Origin: Alphaproteobacteria bacterium
GTDB taxonomy: Bacteria > Pseudomonadota > Alphaproteobacteria > Caulobacterales > Maricaulaceae
Length of the DNA stretch: 63,097 nt
Direction: 5' to 3'
Assembly: GCA_024278855.1 (NCBI GenBank)
Contig: JAJRSJ010000055.1
Location: 1 to 63,097 of the forward strand
Shown here: piece by piece, positions 25,470 to 35,258 of the stretch
Layout of the letters: each line of letters opens with the position of its first letter
Numbering within the stretch: position 1 is the stretch's first letter
Translations under genes and position numbers: made by a program
Notes under the pieces: model-generated
Seen by the model: the letters and a program-made list of their open reading frames with translations, nothing else
Database searches by the model: none
Told to the model about the DNA's origin: nothing

Positions 25470-26615
25470 TCACTCCCCTTTCCTAAACGGCGTAAATTCT
25501 TTTAGCACATTTATATGATGTTTCACAGCTCTACGTTCTTGAGCCAGGAAATTTTCTACGGCACCCTTAAGGCCCGGATTGGTCAGGTAATGGGCGGAAT
25601 ATGTGGTGACGGGCGCGTAACCTCTGGCCAATTTGTGTTCGCCTTGTGCGCCGGCTTCGACCCGTGCCAACCCTAATTCGATAGCCGCTTCTACGGCTTG
25701 ATAATAGCACAGCTCGAAATGCAAAAACGGCACATGGGTGCTTGCACCCCAATGGCGACCATAAAGCGCGTCTCCGCCGATAAAATTGAGCGCCCCGGCA
25801 ATGGGTGTGTCGTCCTGATAGGCTAACACCAACAATATTTGTTCGCCCATAGTTTCGTGGACGGCGGTAAAAAAAGCGCGGGTTAGATAAGGGCGGCCCC
25901 ATTTTCGGGCACTGGTGTCTTGATAAAATCCGTAAAACGCATCCCAGTGTTCGGGCTTTATATCGTCGCCGCACAAGCGTTTGATCTTTACTTGCTCACA
26001 GGCCTTGCGCCGCTCGGCATTAATTTTTTTGCGTTTTCGAGCGGTTAGCCCGGCTAGAAAATCTCCGAAACTTTCATAATTGCGATTGACAAAATGAAAT
26101 TGCCTATCCGTACGGATTAGAAAATCTTGTTCACCTAGCCTGTTCACCAGATTTTTATCGCCAAAGGTTAAATGGACACCGGACATATTATTTTGCAGAC
26201 AAATATCTTTTAAAGCCTGTACCAAATGCGCTTCCGCTTCTGGCGTTTTACTAATGAGCCGCGGCCCGGTGACCGGCGTGAACGGCACTGTGCATTGCAG
26301 TTTAGGGTAATAATTTATCCCGGCCCGCTCGGCAGCATCGGCCCAACCTTGGTCAAATACATACTCACCCATGGAATGAGATTTCACATACAAAGGTGCG
26401 CAGCCGACTGCTTGGCCGGCACTATCTTCGAGCCAAATATGGGCCGCTTGCCAGCCCGTGCCAGTGCCCATACAGCCACTTTCTTCCAACGCGTTGAGAA
26501 AGTTCCAGTCCGTAAACGGGTGATAGTCTTTCGCACCGCGCCCGGGCAGCAGAGCATTCCAACTAGCGCAAGGAACTTCACTTATATTGGACAGGATTTT
26601 TGCGTTAAGTGTCAA
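25470..26615 (-). CDS. FemAB/GNAT-like protein (DUF482 type)
   Basis: 381 aa with the typical DUF482 features: SWNALLPGRGAKDYHPFTDWNFLNALEESGCMGTGTGWQAAHIWLED at the start, GCAPLYVKSHSMGEYVFDQGWADAAERAGINYYPKLQ, and a C-terminal acyltransferase fold (GALNFIGGDALYGRHWG, FLHFELCYYQAVEAAIELGLARVEAGAQGEHKLARGY). It is thought to transfer an acyl or aminoacyl group; the substrate is not established. It overlaps ridA by 11 bases. Confidence 0.85.
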   Translation of the reverse strand: MTLNAKILSNISEVPCASWNALLPGRGAKDYHPFTDWNFLNALEESGCMGTGTGWQAAHIWLEDSAGQAVGCAPLYVKSHSMGEYVFDQGWADAAERAGINYYPKLQCTVPFTPVTGPRLISKTPEAEAHLVQALKDICLQNNMSGVHLTFGDKNLVNRLGEQDFLIRTDRQFHFVNRNYESFGDFLAGLTARKRKKINAERRKACEQVKIKRLCGDDIKPEHWDAFYGFYQDTSARKWGRPYLTRAFFTAVHETMGEQILLVLAYQDDTPIAGALNFIGGDALYGRHWGASTHVPFLHFELCYYQAVEAAIELGLARVEAGAQGEHKLARGYAPVTTYSAHYLTNPGLKGAVENFLAQERRAVKHHINVLKEFTPFRKGE

Positions 26616-27078
26616 TCTCGATCACGCAATCTATTTCTACGGCCACATCCAAAGGCAGGGCGGGGGCTCCGACGGCAAACCTTGCATGTTTGCCAGCTTC
26701 CCCAAATACTTCAACCATCAAATCCGAGCAACCATTGATGATTTTGGGAATATCCAGTGCGGTGGCGCCAAAATCACTACACACAAACCCGCCGAGCTGG
26801 ACCACACGCTTGACCTTGGATAAATCGCCTGCGCAAGCCGCTTGCATTTGCGCAATCAAATTAAGCCCGCAGGCCCGCGCCGCCGCTTGGCCTTGCGCGA
26901 CGCTTAAATCCTCACCGAGCCGCCCTTTGATCAACGTGCCATCAGCCGTCACCGAAACTTGGCCGGAGATAAACACCTGATTACCCGTAATAACATACGG
27001 CACATAATTGGCCACTGGCGCGACAGGTTTGGGCAAGACTAGCCTCAGCTCAGCGATATGTTTATCAATAGAGTTCAC
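26605..27078 (-). CDS. RidA/YjgF-family imine deaminase-like protein
   Basis: 157 aa, longer than E. coli RidA, of the YjgF/Hmf-like subgroup (VANYVPYVITGNQVFISGQVS; GQAAARACGLNLIAQMQAACAGDLSKVKRVVQLGGFVCSDF; HARFAVGAPALPLDVAVEIDCVIEI). Canonical RidA members hydrolyse reactive imines using an arginine near the C-terminus; here ARFAVG retains an Arg. First gene of a four-gene operon, divergent from the nitroreductase with overlapping 5' regions. Confidence 0.88.
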   Translation of the reverse strand: MNSIDKHIAELRLVLPKPVAPVANYVPYVITGNQVFISGQVSVTADGTLIKGRLGEDLSVAQGQAAARACGLNLIAQMQAACAGDLSKVKRVVQLGGFVCSDFGATALDIPKIINGCSDLMVEVFGEAGKHARFAVGAPALPLDVAVEIDCVIEIDT

Positions 27079-27141
27079 GATTGCCTCCTTGCAATTAGTG
27101 GGAATTTAGTGACAAGCTATGTCAAATTTTTGGAGGACACA

Positions 27142-27783
27142 ATGGATAAAGCCCATATGGATAACGCCCAACCAAACAAGAAAGCCCAGTTACAAGCGGC
27201 GGACGCCAATCCGTCCGTGCTTCAGTTTATGGCCAAACGCCGCTCGGCATTGGTGCGGGCTATGACCGGGCCGGGGCCAAATGCAGATGAGTTGGAGCTT
27301 ATTTTGCGCTTGGCTGCCCGTACACCCGACCACCGCAAATTATTTCCGTGGCGATTTTTAGTGTTTACAGGCAAAGAACGCCGGGCGTTCGGCGAGCATT
27401 TGGCAGAGCTTTTCAAAGCAGATTGCCCAAATGCACAAGCTGACAGAATAGAGTTTGAGCGGGGGCGGTTTGAGCGCGCCCCTTGCATAGTGGGCGTGGT
27501 CTCGAGTCCGAAAAATTGCCTGCGCGGCACACCCAAATGGGAACAAGAACTTTCAGCCGGAGCCGTTTGTATGAATATGTTGCTAGCAGCCCGCGCATCC
27601 GGTTTTGCGGCCCAATGGCTGACGGAATGGTATGGTTTTGACGACCGCGTCAACGCGGTATTGGGCTTGCACGACAATGAACGCATGGCCGGGTTTATCT
27701 ATATGGGGACAGGCGCGGAGGAACCTATGGAGCGCCCGCGCCCCAAAATGGAAGAATTGACGAAATATTGGCATAAAAACTGA
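27142..27783 (+). CDS. Nitroreductase-family FMN oxidoreductase
   Basis: 213 aa from the ATG at 27142, preceded by TTGGAGGACACA. FMN-binding pattern is clear: KRRSALVRAMTGPGPNADELELILRLAARTPDHRKLFPWRFLVFTG at the start and GAVCMNMLLAARASGFAAQWLTEW in the core, resembling the YdjA subgroup. It would use NAD(P)H to reduce nitro or quinone-like compounds; substrate not predictable. It stands alone on the plus strand. Confidence 0.9.
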   Translation: MDKAHMDNAQPNKKAQLQAADANPSVLQFMAKRRSALVRAMTGPGPNADELELILRLAARTPDHRKLFPWRFLVFTGKERRAFGEHLAELFKADCPNAQADRIEFERGRFERAPCIVGVVSSPKNCLRGTPKWEQELSAGAVCMNMLLAARASGFAAQWLTEWYGFDDRVNAVLGLHDNERMAGFIYMGTGAEEPMERPRPKMEELTKYWHKN

Positions 27784-27839
27784 CGAATATGAACGCCAGA
27801 TGAACAATATTGCGGCGGCGGGCTTCAGGGAAATTTCGT

Positions 27840-28061
27840 TTATTGTGTATTCATGTTCGCTTGTGTAGAACCGCGGCGGTTAGGGGCTTTTTTAGCCTGT
27901 AACCATGAACCCTGCCCTACCACGCGCCCCGTGTAGTCGCAGGGTTCACAGATAAAGCCTGATGCGCGAGTCCATGTGGGGCAACGCTTGCAGCAAGGCC
28001 AAAGAAGGGGTGTTTTCGGGGGAAAGCACCTCTTTTCTTTTGGAGGGTTTATGGCCGACAA
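27840..28061 (-). CDS. Doubtful small ORF with cysteine pairs
   Basis: 73 aa, overlapping the end of the lipoprotein gene by 13 bases. It contains CCKRCPTW...GFICEPCDYTGRVVGQG, which could be a zinc ribbon, and a tail of NRRGSTQANMNTQ. No family recognised and no good ribosome site. The 265-bp gap between the nitroreductase and the lipoprotein otherwise shows nothing, so I list it only as a possibility. Confidence 0.25.
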   Translation of the reverse strand: MSAINPPKEKRCFPPKTPLLWPCCKRCPTWTRASGFICEPCDYTGRVVGQGSWLQAKKAPNRRGSTQANMNTQ

Positions 28062-28687
28062 GAAGCCCCGTAAGCTTCTTTGTAGGACTTATCGAAGCAA
28101 GCCATAAATCCATCCACAACATCCAAATTTGGCGGCCAGGCCGGTGGTGGAAAATCCGGATATTGTGTTTTGAATTTTTCCACACCCTGTTTAAAGTTTT
28201 CTGGTTCTTGAATGCGGGCTAAAGCATTTCGTGCAGAAAGCAGCGTTTTTTTATCACGCTCAAGGAACGCGATTGTAGCATCACGGTACAAGATATTATC
28301 CAATAGGGCTTCTTTATGGATATGGGTTTGTTTGAAGAGGGATATCGCCTGTACCGTTTCTCCAGCATTGGCACGAAGTTGAGCCTCATGCCAAGTTAGG
28401 CCGCTTAAATTTTCAGCTATAATTATGTTTCTATATTCACTTATAAGCGCCGCCGCTGATAGCAGACATCCTTCGCTCTGCGCTACCTTGCGCCAACCTT
28501 TATTTTGATCCTGATCAAATGTGTGAACATCAAGACGGAGAAAATCAAATTTATTGGGCACGCAGGTTTTGTCTATTTCATTAACGACGGCCGGCACTGC
28601 CTCAATAACTTTTTCGGATTGAGAGCAGCTAGCAAGAAATACACCGCCCAGCCACACGGCTGAAAAATTTACAAGTAACTTTTTCAT
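28049..28687 (-). CDS. Putative lipoprotein of unknown function
   Basis: 212 aa. The N-terminus MKKLLVNFSAVWLGGVFLASC is a lipoprotein signal with lipobox LASC, so the mature protein is probably anchored in a membrane facing the periplasm. The mature part is helical with a possible repeat unit (EAQLRANAGETVQAISLFKQTHIHKEALLDNILYRDATIAFLERD) reminiscent of TPR. Ends in a cysteine-bearing FMACFDKSYKEAYGASCRP. No family recognised. Confidence 0.7.
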   Translation of the reverse strand: MKKLLVNFSAVWLGGVFLASCSQSEKVIEAVPAVVNEIDKTCVPNKFDFLRLDVHTFDQDQNKGWRKVAQSEGCLLSAAALISEYRNIIIAENLSGLTWHEAQLRANAGETVQAISLFKQTHIHKEALLDNILYRDATIAFLERDKKTLLSARNALARIQEPENFKQGVEKFKTQYPDFPPPAWPPNLDVVDGFMACFDKSYKEAYGASCRP

Positions 28688-28767
28688 ATGTTAAATCCCC
28701 ATAAGCTGTTTTGCGACGAACTTATAGGAATTAAAATCAGTGCGGTATTAAATTTTGGACAGCGAAA

Positions 28768-29937
28768 TCACCCCGTTTCGCTGAACAGCTCGCGGCCTAT
28801 GAGCCAGCGGCGTATTTCTGATGTACCTGCGCCGATTTCGTAGAGCTTGGCATCGCGCAGTAGTCTGCCCGTGGGATAGTCGTTGATATAGCCGTTACCT
28901 CCCAAAATCTGAATGGCGTCCAGAGCCAAGAGTGTGGCTTTTTCGGCGGCGTAGAGAATGGCCCCCGCCGCGTCTTTGCGGGCGGTTGCGCCCCTGTCGC
29001 AAGCTTGGGCGACCGCATAGGTATAGGCGCGGGCCGTGCTGGTGGTCACATACATGTCGGCCAACTTGCCCTGTATAAGCTGAAATTCTCCGATGGATTT
29101 GCCGAACTGTTTGCGCTCATGGGCGTAAGGTAGCACCACATCAAGACAAGCCTGCATCATACCAATGGAGCCAGCCGAGAGAACCGTGCGTTCATAGTCC
29201 AGCCCGGACATCAAAATACCAACGCCTTTTCCCAGCGGCCCCATGAGATTTTCGGCCGGTACTTCGCAGTCCTCAAATACCAATTCGCAAGTATCCGAGC
29301 CGCGCATCCCTAGCTTGTCCAGTTTTTGGGCCGTGGAGAAACCTTTGAAATTTTTCTCGATGATAAATGCGCTGATACCGCGCGAACCTGCGTCCGGGTC
29401 GGTCTTGGCGTAAACGATCAAAGTATCCGCAATCGGCCCGTTGGTGATCCACATTTTATTGCCGTTGAGGATATAGCGGTCGCCTCTCTTCTCGGCTTTC
29501 AGCTTCATGGATACCACATCAGACCCGGCCCCCGGCTCGCTCATGGCCAACGCACCCACATGTTCGCCGGAGACCAATTTGGGCAGGTATTTTCGTTTCT
29601 GTTCGTCGCTGCCCCAACGCCTAAGTTGGTTAACACAAAGATTGGAATGCGCCCCGTAGGACAAACCAACGGACGCAGACGCCCGGCTAATTTCTTCCAT
29701 AGCAAGCGAGTGTTCCAGATAACCAAGCCCGGCACCGCCGTATTCTTCCTCTACGGTAATCCCGAGCAAGCCTTGCTCGCCCATTTTGTTCCAAAGCGAA
29801 CGGTCAAAATGATTGTCGCGGTCAATGTCGGCGGCAATCGGCGCAATTTCTTTTTGCGCGAAACCGTAAACACTGTCACGGATCATGTCCGCAGTTTCGC
29901 CGAGGTTAAACTTAAGGCTTGGGTATGTGGTTGTCAT
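28768..29937 (-). CDS. ivd: Isovaleryl-CoA dehydrogenase
   Basis: 389 aa acyl-CoA dehydrogenase. FAD/acyl-binding motifs are present ([71 protein letters not shown]). The catalytic base is in [10 protein letters not shown], the position used by isovaleryl-CoA dehydrogenases rather than the C-terminal glutamate of other ACADs. It makes 3-methylcrotonyl-CoA, the substrate of the carboxylase encoded upstream by mccA/mccB, so the four genes form a leucine-degradation unit. Confidence 0.95.
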   Translation of the reverse strand: MTTTYPSLKFNLGETADMIRDSVYGFAQKEIAPIAADIDRDNHFDRSLWNKMGEQGLLGITVEEEYGGAGLGYLEHSLAMEEISRASASVGLSYGAHSNLCVNQLRRWGSDEQKRKYLPKLVSGEHVGALAMSEPGAGSDVVSMKLKAEKRGDRYILNGNKMWITNGPIADTLIVYAKTDPDAGSRGISAFIIEKNFKGFSTAQKLDKLGMRGSDTCELVFEDCEVPAENLMGPLGKGVGILMSGLDYERTVLSAGSIGMMQACLDVVLPYAHERKQFGKSIGEFQLIQGKLADMYVTTSTARAYTYAVAQACDRGATARKDAAGAILYAAEKATLLALDAIQILGGNGYINDYPTGRLLRDAKLYEIGAGTSEIRRWLIGRELFSETG

Positions 29938-29957
29938 AATAATCTCGTATTCTTTCT

Positions 29958-30119
29958 TTACCTCCTCTCCTTGGGGAGAGGATTGAGGTGAGGGGATAAT
30001 CTCCCGTACTTATTTGATATTGAGGGTCATCATTATGTCCCCTCACCCGCGCCCCGCAGGAAGTGCCCTTGGGGTGCAGTTCGCTACGCTCTCGCGACCT
30101 CTCCCCAAGGAGAGGTAAA
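29958..30119. repeat. Fold-back intergenic repeat between mccA and ivd
   Basis: The left end has TTTACCTC, CTCTCCTTGGGGAGAGG and GGTGAGGGGA; the right end has the reverse complements TCCCCTCACC and CCTCTCCCCAAGGAGAGG-TAAA. The arms are imperfect but long, and each contains its own short palindrome (CTCTCC-TTGG-GGAGAG). This is the structure of a MITE-like or REP-like dispersed element. It fills most of the gap between mccA and ivd and could dampen read-through. Confidence 0.7.
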
Positions 30120-32126
30120 CTATGTTTCTTCCTCCAACTCCAACAAAACCTCGCCGTCCGCCACCAAAGTATCAGCCTGACAATTAACCGCCGCCACTAC
30201 CCCGTCCCTCGGAGCCTCCAGCGACATTTCCATTTTCATAGCTTCCATGATGATGAGTTTGTCTCCGGCTTTGACAGTGTCGCCAACCGCAACATTCACA
30301 GCAATGATTTTGCCGGGCATGGGGGCGGTTAGGGTGTTGCCGCCTGCGGCGGTGCTTGCGGTGGCTTCCGGCTGGTAGCGGGCTACCGCCAACACCGTAC
30401 CCCTATCACGCAAATATACCGTTTCATCGTCGTAATGATAATGCCAAGTATCAAAATAACATAACGCCTCTTTTGTGGCAAATTTAGGCATAGGCAATGA
30501 TGTATATTGTGAGAATGAAATGAATATTGGGTCACCGTTATTTACATCTGCAAAATAACCTTCATCAGATTCTTTAAGAATGGAAACAGTAACTACTTCG
30601 TTTTCCCGTTTGAAATAATATCTAGCAGATGAGTGAAGATTTAACCGCCATCCCGTGTTGTCGGTGAAAACATCATCTTTTCTGTATTCAACATCACTTA
30701 GCACACCTGCCGCAAGAGCGTATGCGGCATCATCCTGTAGGAGGCTATCGCCAACAAGGTCGCCTAATCTATCAGGAATAAAATCGGTTTCTATTTGTTC
30801 ATTTCGAAAATCTTTGTGACATATGCACTGAATAAGAAATTCTATATTTGTAGTAACACCGTAGACCCCATAAGTCGCGAGCCGCACCCATAAATTACTA
30901 AGCGCCTCGTTGCGGTCTTCTCCAAACCCGATAACTTTAGCAATCATGGGGTCATAATAAATACTGACCTTATCCCCAGTTTCAACGCCGACTTCTGCAC
31001 GAAATTTATTAACCTTACCGCCCACAAACTTGGTGGTAATAACCGTTCCCGTACTCGGCAAAAAATCGTTTCTTGGATCTTCAGCGTAAGCTCGCGCTTC
31101 AACCGCGTGGCCTTGCATTTTGATCTCACCTTGCTTCGGCAGCTTCTCCCCCTGCGCCACCCGTATCTGTAGCTCCACCAAATCAAGCCCCGTGATCATT
31201 TCTGTGACCGGGTGTTCGACTTGCAATCTTGTGTTCATTTCCATGAACCAGAAGCCGTCTGTACGCAGTTTACCGGAACCGTCCACGATAAATTCTACCG
31301 TGCCTGCGCCGACATAATCAACCGCCCGGGCCGCCTCGCAGGCCGCGTCGGTCATGGCTTTGCGCACCGTGTCCGTCATGCCCGGCGCCGGGGCTTCTTC
31401 TATAACTTTTTGGTGACGGCGCTGGAGCGAGCAATCGCGCTCAAACATGTGGACGATATTGCCGTGGGTGTCACCGAACACTTGTACTCCGATATGGCGC
31501 GGGGACAGGATATATTTCTCGATCAATACCCTATCGTCCCCGAATGCAGATTTGGCTTCGCGCATACAACTGGCTAGTGCGTCTGCGAAATCCTCCGCAC
31601 GCTCCACCTTGCGCATACCCTTACCGCCGCCGCCCGCAATAGCTTTGATCAAAACCGGATAACCAATCATGCCCGCCTTGGCCTTGAGCAGTTTCGCGTC
31701 CTGGTCTTTACCGTGATAGCCGGGCGTTACCGGAACGCCGGCCTTTTCCATCAGTTTTTTGGCCGCATCCTTAAGCCCCATAGCCTCCATGCTTTCAGGC
31801 CTTGGCCCGATAAATGTAATGTTTTCAGCTTTAAGTCTGCGCGCAAATTCAGCATTCTCCGACAAAAACCCGTAACCCGGATGCACCGCGTCGGCGCCGG
31901 ATGATTTGCAAGCCGCAATAATTTTATCAATCACCAGATAGCTTTCGGTCGCAGGCGAGGCACCAATATGCACCGCCTCGTCGGCCATACGCACATGCAA
32001 GGCCTTACGGTCAGCATCCGAATACACCGCCACAGAACCAATGCCCATCTTGCGACAAGTTTTCATAACCCGACAGGCAATTTCACCACGATTGGCGATC
32101 AGAATTTTTTTGATTTTTTTGGTCAT
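30120..32126 (-). CDS. mccA: Methylcrotonyl-CoA carboxylase biotin-carrying subunit
   Basis: 668 aa. Biotin carboxylase domain at the N-terminus (KKILIANRGEIACRVMKTCRKMGI; GGGGKGMRKV ATP-grasp glycine loop; EMNTRLQVEHPVTEMITG), a middle BT-like linker and a C-terminal biotinyl domain with the biotin lysine in IMEAMKMEM. Partner of MccB. Possible alternatives (propionyl- or geranyl-CoA carboxylase) are less likely because of ivd and the arrangement. One base separates it from ridA. Confidence 0.93.
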   Translation of the reverse strand: MTKKIKKILIANRGEIACRVMKTCRKMGIGSVAVYSDADRKALHVRMADEAVHIGASPATESYLVIDKIIAACKSSGADAVHPGYGFLSENAEFARRLKAENITFIGPRPESMEAMGLKDAAKKLMEKAGVPVTPGYHGKDQDAKLLKAKAGMIGYPVLIKAIAGGGGKGMRKVERAEDFADALASCMREAKSAFGDDRVLIEKYILSPRHIGVQVFGDTHGNIVHMFERDCSLQRRHQKVIEEAPAPGMTDTVRKAMTDAACEAARAVDYVGAGTVEFIVDGSGKLRTDGFWFMEMNTRLQVEHPVTEMITGLDLVELQIRVAQGEKLPKQGEIKMQGHAVEARAYAEDPRNDFLPSTGTVITTKFVGGKVNKFRAEVGVETGDKVSIYYDPMIAKVIGFGEDRNEALSNLWVRLATYGVYGVTTNIEFLIQCICHKDFRNEQIETDFIPDRLGDLVGDSLLQDDAAYALAAGVLSDVEYRKDDVFTDNTGWRLNLHSSARYYFKRENEVVTVSILKESDEGYFADVNNGDPIFISFSQYTSLPMPKFATKEALCYFDTWHYHYDDETVYLRDRGTVLAVARYQPEATASTAAGGNTLTAPMPGKIIAVNVAVGDTVKAGDKLIIMEAMKMEMSLEAPRDGVVAAVNCQADTLVADGEVLLELEEET

Positions 32127-32127
32127 A

Positions 32128-32511
32128 TTATTTCGCCGCTATCGCTTCTATTTCAAGAAACCAGTTTTCATCAAAAATATCGCATATAATTACTGTCAAT
32201 GCAGGCTTTAAGTCTCCGAGATATTGGTCGCGAATTTCCTGGTTTTCTTTTGCATGTTGTCGATCCGAGAGAAAAATAGTGACCTTGACAATATTGTCTA
32301 TAGCCATGCCGCTTGCTTCCAATTGGGCTTTAATATTCTCCCAAACTTGCACCGCCTGCCCCTTAAACGAGGTCGGCAATACACTATGTTTGTCAACGGG
32401 GATCTGCCCGCTAACGAACAGTAGTTCATCCAAGGAAGAAATGCCAACAGCTTGTGAATAACCACCGACTACGGAGGGAGCATCAACTGCATTTATTTTT
32501 GTACGCTTCAT
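32128..32511 (-). CDS. RidA-family protein inside the leucine-degradation operon
   Basis: 127 aa with the RidA pattern (VGGYSQAVGISSLDELLFVSGQIPVD; AVQVWENIKAQLEASGMAIDNIVKVTIFLSD; DENWFLEIEAIA). The residue aligned with the catalytic arginine of canonical RidA appears replaced (PALTVIICDIFDENWFLEIE has none), so it probably belongs to a non-deaminase subgroup. Sits between mccB and mccA with gaps of 9 and 1 bases; its role there is unknown. Confidence 0.85.
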   Translation of the reverse strand: MKRTKINAVDAPSVVGGYSQAVGISSLDELLFVSGQIPVDKHSVLPTSFKGQAVQVWENIKAQLEASGMAIDNIVKVTIFLSDRQHAKENQEIRDQYLGDLKPALTVIICDIFDENWFLEIEAIAAK

Positions 32512-32520
32512 ATCTTACAC

Positions 32521-34125
32521 CTACATCCTAAACACGCCAAATTCGGTGTCACCTACCGGCGCATTTGCTGCCATTGCCAAGCCCAACCCCAGCACCCTGC
32601 GGGTATCTGTTGGCGCTATGATACCGTCGTCCCAAAGCCTGGCGCTAGCATAATAGGGATGGCCTTCGCGTTCATATTTCTCCAGTAGCGGTTTACGACA
32701 CGCTTCCTCTTCCTCGGCGCTCCATGTCTCGCTGCGGCGCTCCTTACCGTCGCGAGTTACAGTAGCCAGTACGGACGCGGCCTGCTCGCCCCCCATGACG
32801 GAGATGCGCGCATTGGGCCACATGAACATCAGACGCGGCCCGTAAGCCCGCCCGCACATGCCGTAATTTCCGGCCCCGTAGGAACCGCCTATGACGATAG
32901 TAAATTTAGGCACTTGCGCGCAGGCCACGGCAGTGACCAATTTGGCGCCGTCCTTGGCGATACCGCCCGCTTCGTATTTGGATCCGACCATGAACCCGGT
33001 GATGTTCTGGAGGAATACCAAGGGGATTTTGCGCTTGGCACAGAGTTGCACAAAGTGCGCACCTGTTAGCGATGATTCAGAAAACAGCACACCATTATTG
33101 GCAACAATCCCGACCTTATAGCCGTGGATTTTGGCAAACCCGCACACGAGCGTCTCGCCGTATAATTTCTTGAACTCATCAAATTTGGAGCCGTCAACAA
33201 TGCGCGCAATCACTTCACGCACATCAAAGGGCTTGCGGGTATCGGCGGGGATAATGCCGAGCAACTCGTCCTCGTCGTAAGCCGGGTCTTTGGATGTTAC
33301 AGGCCCATAGGATTTTTCGTGACCCCCTAAAGCCGCCACGGAATTTCTCGCAATCGCCAAAGCATGTTCATCACTGCTAGCCAGATGATCAACCACGCCG
33401 GATGTTTTGGCGTGGAGCATGCCGCCGCCCAAATCTTCGGCGCTCACAACTTCGCCCGTCGCTGCCTTGACCAAGGGCGGCCCGGCCAAAAATATTGTGC
33501 CTTGACCCTCGACAATAATGCTTTCGTCGGCCATAGCCGGAACATAGGCCCCGCCTGCCGTACAAGATCCCATGACCACAGCAATTTGCGCAATCCCGGC
33601 GGCGGACAAAGTCGCCTGATTATAAAATATCCGCCCGAAATGCTCCTTGTCGGGAAACACCTCGCTTTGTCGCGGTAAATTTGCACCGCCGCTATCCACG
33701 AGGTAAATACACGGCAAGCGGTTTTCTCGCGCTATCTCCTGTGCGCGTAAATGTTTTTTTACAGACAGCGGATAATAGGACCCGCCTTTGACCGTGGCGT
33801 CATTACACACAATCATGCATTCACGCCCCGAAACCCGGCCAATTCCGGCAATCACCCCGGCGGCTGGCACATGATCATCATAAACCCCGTAGGCGGCAAA
33901 TTGCCCGATTTCCAAAAACGGCGTACCAGGATCAAGTAGACGCTCAACCCGCTCTCGCGGCAATAACTTGCCCCGTGCTAAATGCCGGTCACGAGACCGC
34001 TGTGGCCCGCCTAGCGCAATTTCTCCAACCTTGGCCCGCAAGTCGTCCACCAGCACTGCCATAGCTTCGGTATTGGCGCGAAGCTCAGGCGCGTCAGGGT
34101 TTATTTTTGTCGCAAGTTTAGGCAT
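32521..34125 (-). CDS. mccB: Methylcrotonyl-CoA carboxylase carboxyltransferase subunit
   Basis: 534 aa acetyl-CoA carboxylase-type carboxyltransferase with N- and C-halves. Typical MCC features: [98 protein letters not shown]. The ATG at 34125 follows TTTGGAGGCGTT. First gene of the mccB-ridA-mccA-ivd unit that takes leucine-derived isovaleryl-CoA to 3-methylglutaconyl-CoA. Confidence 0.95.
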   Translation of the reverse strand: MPKLATKINPDAPELRANTEAMAVLVDDLRAKVGEIALGGPQRSRDRHLARGKLLPRERVERLLDPGTPFLEIGQFAAYGVYDDHVPAAGVIAGIGRVSGRECMIVCNDATVKGGSYYPLSVKKHLRAQEIARENRLPCIYLVDSGGANLPRQSEVFPDKEHFGRIFYNQATLSAAGIAQIAVVMGSCTAGGAYVPAMADESIIVEGQGTIFLAGPPLVKAATGEVVSAEDLGGGMLHAKTSGVVDHLASSDEHALAIARNSVAALGGHEKSYGPVTSKDPAYDEDELLGIIPADTRKPFDVREVIARIVDGSKFDEFKKLYGETLVCGFAKIHGYKVGIVANNGVLFSESSLTGAHFVQLCAKRKIPLVFLQNITGFMVGSKYEAGGIAKDGAKLVTAVACAQVPKFTIVIGGSYGAGNYGMCGRAYGPRLMFMWPNARISVMGGEQAASVLATVTRDGKERRSETWSAEEEEACRKPLLEKYEREGHPYYASARLWDDGIIAPTDTRRVLGLGLAMAANAPVGDTEFGVFRM

Positions 34126-34304
34126 AACGCCTCCAAAAAGCCAGTACCTCGCCTGCAGACAAGATAAGAATTTACATTATTCAACTGAATATACATAAAT
34201 TCGACCCTAAAGTCAAATTATTTCTACGCGGTGCTCAAGGCGTACCCTGCGCTTGCGGCAGGTTTGCGCGCATAGAATTAGAGCTTGGGAGACTGGTTTA
34301 AAGT

Positions 34305-35258
34305 TTAAGGCAGTGCTTTCACGGCAGTCTTCATCGCCATTGCCGCTAAGTTTTCTTCTGCGAGCTTAACATATATTGGGCTTTTTTCTATAGCGGTTTT
34401 ATAAAATTTGGCGGCTTTACTGTGGTTGCCCTGGGCTTGTGCTATGACACCTGCATCATTGTAGATTTGGGCAGCCCTAATGTCGCCAACGCCTTGCAAG
34501 GCTTGTTTGGTTTGGCCTGACAAGGTTTGCGCCAAGCGTAAATTATTGTCATAAACGGGCATGTTTGGGTTGGTTTTGACCGCTTGCTTAAATTTAGTAA
34601 GCGCTTCTTTTTTACGCCCCTGCATCAAGAGGGACATGCCCATATTATTGTGGGCCGAGGCAGTGCTAAAACCGCCGCTCTTGGCGGCTACAAGGGCTTG
34701 GACATATGCATCCAGAGCGTCGAGCCAATTGGAATTTTGGTCATGTAGACGGCCCAGAGCATTCCACAAACGCGGGTCGTCCGGACTGGTTTTCAGCTTA
34801 TGCTCCACGTTCTGCTTGGCGGCATCTTGCTCATTACTTGCCAAAGCGAGCAATAACAGTCCGGTTTCTGCCCGGTCAATTTGCGTTTGCGTAAAGAGGT
34901 CGTCGCCCGAAATTTTCTCGTAAATTTTACGGGCTTGATCTGCATATTTCCCGTCTCTCCAGACGAGCGCCAAAGCATTATCGGCCAAGCCGAGCAAGGC
35001 CTCGCCGCGCGAGGTGTGTTTTGTATCCATACGCAAGAGCAAAGTTTTATATGCGGTGTAGCTTCCTAGAAATTTGGCTTTGGCATATAAGTCAGCCGCA
35101 GCTTTAAGCCTGGCATTAACATCAAATTTCTGGGCCGGCTCAAGTCCGGACATTTGCGTAATTGGCCGCACTTCAATACCTGCATCCGCACCTGGTTTCG
35201 TGGTTTGGCAAGCAGTTAAAGCAAACACCGCGCTAAGCATGAGGACAAATGTTTTCAT
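34305..35258 (-). CDS. tadD: TadD-like TPR lipoprotein of the Tad pilus
   Basis: 317 aa. Signal with lipobox (MKTFVLMLSAVFALTAC), then TPR repeats (ALGRLHDQNSNWLDALDAYVQAL; ASAHNNMGMSLLMQGRKKEALTKFKQAVKTNPN; YNDAGVIAQAQGNHSKAAKFYKTAIEKSP). TadD is a pilotin-like lipoprotein needed for assembly of Tad pili. Its ATG overlaps the tadC TGA (ATGA), so the genes are coupled. The following 180 bp to mccB contain nothing I recognise. Confidence 0.85.
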   Translation of the reverse strand: MKTFVLMLSAVFALTACQTTKPGADAGIEVRPITQMSGLEPAQKFDVNARLKAAADLYAKAKFLGSYTAYKTLLLRMDTKHTSRGEALLGLADNALALVWRDGKYADQARKIYEKISGDDLFTQTQIDRAETGLLLLALASNEQDAAKQNVEHKLKTSPDDPRLWNALGRLHDQNSNWLDALDAYVQALVAAKSGGFSTASAHNNMGMSLLMQGRKKEALTKFKQAVKTNPNMPVYDNNLRLAQTLSGQTKQALQGVGDIRAAQIYNDAGVIAQAQGNHSKAAKFYKTAIEKSPIYVKLAEENLAAMAMKTAVKALP

